From: Hemerocallis citrina
Taxonomy: Eukaryota; Streptophyta; Magnoliopsida; Asparagales; Asphodelaceae
Direction of reading: 5' to 3'
DNA: 64,000 bases
Assembly: GCA_017893485.1 (NCBI GenBank)
Contig: CM030366.1
Coordinates: 104,319,796-104,383,795 of the forward strand
Shown piece by piece: positions 57,462 to 64,000 of this stretch (position 1 is its first letter; every line of letters begins with the position of its first letter). The notes under the pieces are model-generated. The model searched no databases and was not told the origin of the DNA. It saw only the letters and a list, made by a program, of their open reading frames with translations. A program made the translations under genes and the position numbers.

Positions 57462-60400
57462 ATGGCTGCAATTGTTGCAAAGTCGAGCGTGTGGGAGATC
57501 GAGTTGGATGACGTCACTGCCGCCGGACTGAGAGGAAGAGAGGCAGCGGAGTTCCACGTGGCACTCCAGGAGGTGTGTGGGGCCCAAAAGAGGGAGGAAG
57601 GATCGGAGGCGGAGATATGGAAGCAAGTGGTGGAGAGAAGGCTGTTGAGGCCGGAGCACCCTCACCGGCTGCACCAGCTGGTTTACTACTCCGTATACGC
57701 CACTTGGGATTCTTCGGTTAGGGGCCCACCCCCTTACTGGTCCCCTTCTGTGTATGTCTATCTCTGTCCCTTTCTCTCCTCTCTGTTAATTTAGATTCAT
57801 TAAAAATAATAATAATAATAATAATAAATAAACATAGATTCACCCTTGCGGACCCTTGATTCCTTGAATCCAAAAGATTGATGTAAATGGCACTTTGGAA
57901 TGCTCGCAGGACTAAATTTCTACGAGGGGGCAGCTTTGATTAGGAGATCCAAAGACCCTGAATGTTTCTTTTAAATTTTTTTTAATATGATTTCTAGGAT
58001 TGGACCTGCAAATGTTTTTTTTTTTTGGTGTCCTATGGTCAATAAATTCATGGACTGTTTTTGCCGTGTAATGTGATGCGACACAATCTGTATTGAACAT
58101 TTGTACTTTTGATATGGCTGCGATTACATCAAAAAAACATTTGTACGGTTGATTGTATGGATACGTAGGATTTTTTTCCGTACTAACCCACTTTTTGAAA
58201 ATATTCACGAAACTGACCCACTTTTGAAAATATTTACCCAATTAATCCAGTTTTGGACACGTCAGCATAACACGATCTTGAAAAAAACGGCGTAGGTTAA
58301 TTCCATGCCGTTCTGCGCTATAGGATTTCTGCGACCTCTTGGGTGCACCTGTCTTCCTCTCGCGCTGCCCTACTGTGGATCTCTTTTCGCGCTAAGCCCG
58401 TAGCTCCTCTCTCCTTAGCCTAGGTCTTCATCATCGCTGATGTGGCTTATCGGCGTTTTGGTGATTAGCTCTGTATGTTAGGCAATGTAATCCATTGCTT
58501 AGTGTTCTGTAATTTTTGGTGTGTAGTTGCTGTTGTTTTTCTTGTGTTCAGTTTTACACCTTGTAAAATTTTCAATTCCTTTGTGTATTCGCACTTTTAT
58601 ATTGATTTTTTCTTAATAAAGCATTCGGCTGGAGTTCAACGACTCTATCCGCGTATTCAAAAAAAAAAAATCCATGCCGTTCTTCCAAAAAACAGCATCA
58701 TTTTAATTTTTTTTAGCATGCCGCTGTTTGAAAAAACGACATCTGTACATTGCTTATACAAGTGTGAATCTTTTGACTTGAAAAAAATTTCAAGTACTGA
58801 AACAACTTATAAATGATGCCGTTATCCCCAATAACAACATTCACATTACTGATGCCGTTGTTGGAGATAACGACATCAGTTATAATACTCATTAAACTTT
58901 CTGCCGCCAGAGTCGTTCTTCCAAACAACGACATGAGATAACTGTTGCCGTTCTTAGAAACATTGACAACAGTTCACATAAATAGATTAGTCTAGTATAA
59001 GTAATAAAATGAATAGTTGCTGTTGTTCCAAACAACGACATCAGTTATCTCTAACAATGAATATTATAGGTGATGCCGCTATCCCTAACAATGACATCTG
59101 TAATGCAAATGCCGTAATTCGGGATAATGACATCAGCTATAGAATTTTTTTATACTTGCATTTTTTCCCCAAGTCAGCGAGAGTACACGATTGGGAATAA
59201 GTTAACTAATGCCGTTACTCCAAATAGGGACATGCGATTTTAATTTTTTTATAACATATTCCGCTATTGGAAAAAACGGCATATAAATAACCTCTGCCGT
59301 TATTTCCAATAGCGGTTAATGTTGACGTGTCCCAAACTGGGTCAGTTGGGTAAATATTTTTGAAAGTGTGTCAGATTGGTCAATGTTTTCAAAAGGTGGG
59401 TCAGTGCGGAAAATATTTCGATATGTAGTAGGATAAATTTTACTTAAACACCGCCAATTTAGGGGCTTGGACCATAACCCACCAATTTTTTTCCGTCATC
59501 AACGAACCACCCTTGATAAACTTGTCTGAAAACCACCATATGGCATTACAATGCCTTAATTTTTAAGTGAAATGTCTCAAACCGCTCTCTTAATCCCTCT
59601 CATTTTTGCTGCTTACATTTTGGGGGTGAGCCGAGTATCTTAAAAATGGAAGGTAAAAGAAAGGAGAAGATAAAACCTTATTAATAAGGGTGGGTTGCTT
59701 ATCACTAAACGAAGACCTAATAAGATGATTACTGTTAATGAGGGGTATTTTTGGCAAAAGAAATGCCTAATCAATCACGTGACATCACATGATGCAGTTT
59801 ATGTGCGAGATAGTGGTTCATCTACTAAAGTTACTAATGGAGGTTGGCTTATTGATGACTGACAAATGATCGGTTAGTTATGTGTCAAAACCCCTAAACT
59901 CGGGGTGGTTAAGTGAAATCTATCCTATGTAAAAATACGAAAGATCTTGTACCATATCATTGGGTTAGCGAATAAATTTATTATTAAAGAACTGGAAACT
60001 TAATTTGCAGTCTTTGGCCTTTGTAGCATGTGAAGGACCATATGAATGAGGAAATCGATTATTTTGGCTTTTATTTTTATTCTTTATTTATTTATTATTT
60101 TTTTAATGTACCAAATATGAGATATCATGAAAGTTGATTTGTAATTCCATGACTTCATGACATACTTGAGAGGACCCCTAAATGATATGCTTTTTTTATG
60201 GCTTCACCGTATGTAATATGTAATAGAGATACTAAATTGCTTGTGCTCCCCTAGCCTGTCCACCTGCGCACCACTACCCAAAAAAAAAGACCCCGGCTTA
60301 GAATATTACTGTGTTAAAAGTATTATGCATTTCTCAAAAGTTCATTGATGTCCTTTGACATGTCTTTCTAAATTTCCTATATCAATTCCGAAATTTTACG

Positions 60401-61687
60401 TGCTGCAACTTTTGAATCTATTTGCTTGAAAAACAGGGTTCCTGCTGTACTTTAAAATAAAAAAGTATGTGGTATTCTTCTTCATAATATTCAGATACTT
60501 ATTATTGCCAGGGTACATGCAAAAAATACAAATCTTTGGCAACTGATGGAAGTTCATGGTCCTAAGCATCTCGGTTCATCATATCATGATCCAATTACAA
60601 GCTTTCCTCTCTTCCAGAAGTTTTCTGTTGAACATCCAGAGGTGGTTATTTTTTTTTGATAAATAGAGGTGGTTATTTCCTTAACCATTTTATGCATGCA
60701 CAATCTTATTCTAAGAAGAGAACCAGTAACTCTCGATTCTGCTAAAGAAAATGTTACGCTGAGAGTACTTTTTCTGGTTTCAGGTATATTGGTCAATTGT
60801 TTCAAAAGAGCTCTCTCTTAAATTTCATGTAAATCCAAAAAAAGTTTTAGACACTTCTGACAAATCCAAGACCGGAGGAAGTTGGTTTCCTGGAGCAGTT
60901 CTTAATATCGCTGAATGTTGTCTTTTACCTGGGCTTTTGCCACGGAAGACTGATGATAGTGTGGCCATTGTTTGGAGGGATGAAGGTTTTGACGATGGTC
61001 CTGTCAATTGTATGTCATTAAGGGAGGTCCGCAATCAAGTGATGTAAGCAGTGTACTTGATTATTAAATTTCCATTTTTGGCATATAATTCTCCTCATGA
61101 AACTTGATTAACTATGTAATTCTTCACAGGCTTGTTGCTAATGCACTCGATATGACATTTACAAAAGGAGATGTAATTGCTATAGACATGCCAATGACAT
61201 CAACAGCAGTTATCATATACCTAGCAACAATTCTTGCTGGATATGTTGTTGTGTCAATAGCTGACAGCTTCGCTGCAAATGAAATTGCCACTCGAATTAG
61301 AATTTCAGATGCAAAGGGAATATTTACTCAGGTGAACTTTTACCCTGATAATTTGCTCGTTTTCCAATATCTTTCCTTCTTTGCACTTCATATATTTTCT
61401 ACCTAGATAATATGGTTGTTGTCTTACGATGCATTTTGGCAGTTATTTAAAAATGGTATTTATGTCACTTAAAGAGGAGTTTTATCCATGTAGTATGCTT
61501 TTAAGTTCCAGCTCAATATAGACTTGTGCTGATACAGACAATATTTAGCTATACATTTAGCTGAAATCTTTCTAGTGACATTTCTGTTAGTCATATCACT
61601 TTTAACAGAAATTCCTAATATAATAGTCCAATTTCGAACTTTTCAGGATTTTGTTGCTAGAGGAGGGAAGAAGTTTCCTCTTTACAG
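57462..61687 (+). CDS. AAE17/AAE18-like: Acyl-activating enzyme (AAE17/18-like), exons 1-5, partial
   Basis: Exons 57462-57751, 60512-60641, 60784-61043, 61130-61331 and 61647-61687 join in frame with GT-AG introns, giving about 307 codons. Key blocks are [89 protein letters not shown] and [20 protein letters not shown]. These match the N-terminal part of plant probable peroxisomal acyl-activating enzymes 17/18, members of the AMP-forming adenylate family, which make acyl-CoA from carboxylic acid, ATP and CoA; the true substrate is not established. The ATP-binding signature and the C-terminal peroxisomal signal would lie downstream, outside the window. All five exons are open with no damage. 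Intron 1 (2.76 kb) carries a MULE. Confidence 0.9.
58170..59420. mobile_element. Non-autonomous MULE in AAE intron 1
   Basis: Inverted ends TTTTTTTCCGTACTAACCCA (left) and the complement of TGGGTCAGTGCGGAAAATAT (right) continue for about 90 bp with GACCCACTTTTGAAAATATT, related to the TIRs of the 40262-47925 MULE. The 9-bp flanks ATACGTAGG (58161-58169) and ATATGTAGT (59421-59429) agree at seven positions. The interior has about a dozen imperfect palindromes ATGCCGTT...AACGGCAT or AACGACAT. There is no transposase. The 113-codon ORF at 58475 is not supported. Confidence 0.82.
59430..60511 (+). other. Remainder of AAE intron 1
   Basis: This is AT-rich intronic DNA without ORFs, ending in ATTATTGCCAG at the exon 2 acceptor. 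CACCAATTTAGG and CTCGGGGTGG-type phrases near 59450-59930 look like decayed repeat ends, but I could not pair them with certainty. Confidence 0.4.
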
Positions 61688-64000
61688 GTAATTCTATTGT
61701 ACAGTTCATTGTTTATTATGCGCTTTGGAGGAAAATTAAGCCAAGACTCACATATAAGTTGTATTTGTCATGCATTCCTTCAATATCATTTTTGGGTTTT
61801 TTGTTCCATATTCACACCTCAAATCTTTGCTATTTACATATTCCCATCAGAGCTTTTTCTTATTTCCATATTGCTGCCTAGCCGCCTAGGCTAAAGTTCT
61901 TGTAGTAATTCCAAAAAATCACCTAACATTAATGTTTCATTAATTTTGATGAATATACCTTGAATATTCTTTTTATAGGGTCCAAACCTTATAAGAATAT
62001 ATAATTCCCAAACTATCCTCAATCCAATAATCTTCTTCATTTGAATATTTTCTTTTCTCTTCTATTATCTTCTCCAATTCCTGTAATACCAACGCCCCAA
62101 ATTCCAAATACAAGGATCTTTTCTTCAATTTTGTACAAAAATACGAGGAATTTAATACACTGTTATTCTTTACAATATGCAACGAACATGTACATAAAAA
62201 AATACAATTTATAACATCAAACATCTTCAATCCTGCAACATCCATCGACATCAAACTCATGCCCACGCTGCTCGTTAATCCGTGTCCTACAACTTGAGAC
62301 TGTGGGCACGTCAGTTGAATGCAACTGACGCAATGCTATATTACAGCGATTCCTCACTTAACAATCACAAATTTGAATGCAAAAATGAAAGGTGACTATC
62401 CTAATTACGTCAGTGTATGATGTGAACCTAATGACTAATGCAAACACTCATGCTTACGATGCAACTCTAATTCGCTCTTGTTCGGATTCTATATATCACA
62501 TACTACATAGGTCCGAGGACAAACCTTTAATGTACTCCTCATTATAGGGTTCAATTTCTCGTTATGAAATTCTACTACGGTGACAAAAACAAGGTTTAGA
62601 CGCCCCACGAGTATTGCGTCCAGTCTTGGAGTACACCGTCCGACTATATAGAACCCTCATCATGCAAACATCCCGCAAGTGTCGCTCTAGCCCGGAAATA
62701 CTGGAGATCTGCCTTTTTCTGCCCGACTATTCATGATCCCGGAGTACACCGCCTGATCATTCATAATGCCGAAAATAATTAAGACTCGTCTTGCTCCACA
62801 CAAAATCATAATCCCAGAATACACCGTCCGACTGAATCTATAGTCCCACAATACACTGCTCAACTATATAGAGTCGTCCCACTCACGTTTGCCCAAGTTT
62901 CATCACATCTTTTTTATTGTGTGTCCTTAATCCAATTATAATTTTCATGGCCTAGAGCTAGCTTACCCTGTCGGACTTAAACTAACTCACCAAAAACACT
63001 GGCCCACACTGGCCATTTCTCAAAAAATCATCATAATTTGTCGGTCACCACGGGTCTCGCTCAGCTACTAGAATCCACTCATCTCAAACTCAGAGATCTT
63101 CCAGATTATTCTTAATTTATTTTATAATTCATTCATTAGTCATTGTATCATCTTATTCAGTTCCTTCAATTAATCAATCTCGAACAACTAGATAACTTTT
63201 TACCCATTATAATAAAATTTGCAATAAAATTTCAATTTGATAAAATTTGATCAATTATCTAATTTTCCCAAATCCATACTTTGGTTAATTTTCCTACAAA
63301 GTAATTTAAATAAACTCCAAATTTAAAATAAATCTTACTTTTTAAAGTAAACTAGTTTGCAACGAAATTTATCAACAAAATAAGTCTTAAACTTATACAT
63401 AATCATCTCGAAATAACCCATTTATACACAATCTTAGTTTAAACCTTTTCTCAAATAAAAGAGATTAGAAAAATATAATAACAGCAAAATGACCCCCCAT
63501 CGGGATTCGAACCATAGTGCGCTAGCAGCGCTCAAGTCCACACCTGCTAACCGAAAGTTCAACTCACTGTTGGTGTATGACTTCTCCCAGAATGCAATAT
63601 GTTTACCAGTCATTGTTTTAATAATTTCTAAAAAATCTCAGAAAAAATAGCCCTAAGACATTGAACCTATGACCGACCAGACCCAACGCCAACCACTCAC
63701 GCGATGGCCAATACGCCAAACTAACCAACTGTCTATATTAGGAACGAAATTTTAAAAAAATGTAAACTCTCTGTTTTTATATTCTAACTTCAACTAGCAT
63801 GACAAAAAAGTTGATTTTGCAATATTTCTCATTCTGTAACAACATACATATGTTTTCTAATAAACTTCTAGTGATTAACTTTATTCAAACTAGTATAATT
63901 TGGCATAAATTTATGCATAAATCAATCTACATTCATTTAGCATCCACCCTAGCATACAAATTACATGCATAAATTGTCATAATCAAGACTTAGAATTTCA
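61688..64000 (+). other. AAE intron 5 (open at the window end), repeat-rich
   Basis: The donor AG|GTAATTC follows exon 5 and no further AAE exon is found before the end of the window. From about 62270 the sequence looks like LTR-type repeat DNA: four imperfect copies of AATACACCGTCCGACTATAT occur between 62620 and 62870, and 63490-63740 has GGGATTCGAACC and CGACCAGACCCAACGCC phrases common in plant LTRs. No boundary or duplication could be fixed. Confidence 0.5.

Noticed and set aside
63480..63740. tRNA-like GGGATTCGAACC phrases
   Set aside because: No cloverleaf, anticodon arm or acceptor pairing can be formed; such phrases are common in plant LTRs.

Overview
This window is nuclear DNA from a flowering plant, very probably a eudicot. 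The signs are AT-rich intergenic DNA, spliced plant genes with GT-AG introns, plant-type Copia and Gypsy LTR retrotransposons primed by initiator tRNA-Met, MULE, hAT and Helitron DNA transposons, and a plant acyl-activating enzyme gene at the right end. There are no bacterial operons, CRISPR arrays or rRNA genes. The species cannot be named from what is visible.

Almost all of it is a nested stack of mobile elements. Positions 1-24940 are one old minus-strand Copia element of SIRE type (here S1), cut into four pieces by three later insertions: a minus-strand LTR element without pol (C2, 2978-8351, duplicated site GTCTC), a plus-strand Copia element (C1, 8768-13863, site CATGC) and a plus-strand SIRE relative with gag and an envelope-like ORF but no pol (S2, 16111-23475). 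Removing the insertions restores the S1 order LTR, gag, protease, integrase, RT/RNase H, envelope-like ORF on the minus strand. Smaller elements sit inside the inserts: two hAT-like MITEs with perfect 8-bp duplications, a Helitron, and a large Gypsy-type LTR-like block.

Positions 25105-37520 are a second nest. A Tat-type Gypsy element (G1, 26589-37016, LTRs of 580 bp each) lies inside the 5' LTR of an older, internally deleted relative, and a solo LTR lies in that relative's 3' LTR. G1 has gag, protease and a truncated RT on the minus strand, a multi-exon gypsy-type ORF on the plus strand, and two arrays of about 120-bp tandem repeats.

Positions 40262-47925 are a Mutator-like element with long TIRs, a decayed transposase gene split by a 3-kb LTR-like insertion (site CTTCC), and arrays of short palindromes in the TIRs. 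Positions 50375-57327 are a Helitron cluster. The last Helitron holds a 5.4-kb long-TIR element that carries fragments of two host genes: the last three exons of plastid biotin carboxyl carrier protein (BCCP) and a piece of HSP70.

The only apparently intact host gene is the 5' part (exons 1-5) of a peroxisomal-type acyl-activating enzyme (AAE17/18-like) starting at 57462. It begins 134 bp from a Helitron end, and its first intron holds a 1.25-kb non-autonomous MULE whose TIRs resemble those of the large MULE. Its remaining exons lie beyond the window.
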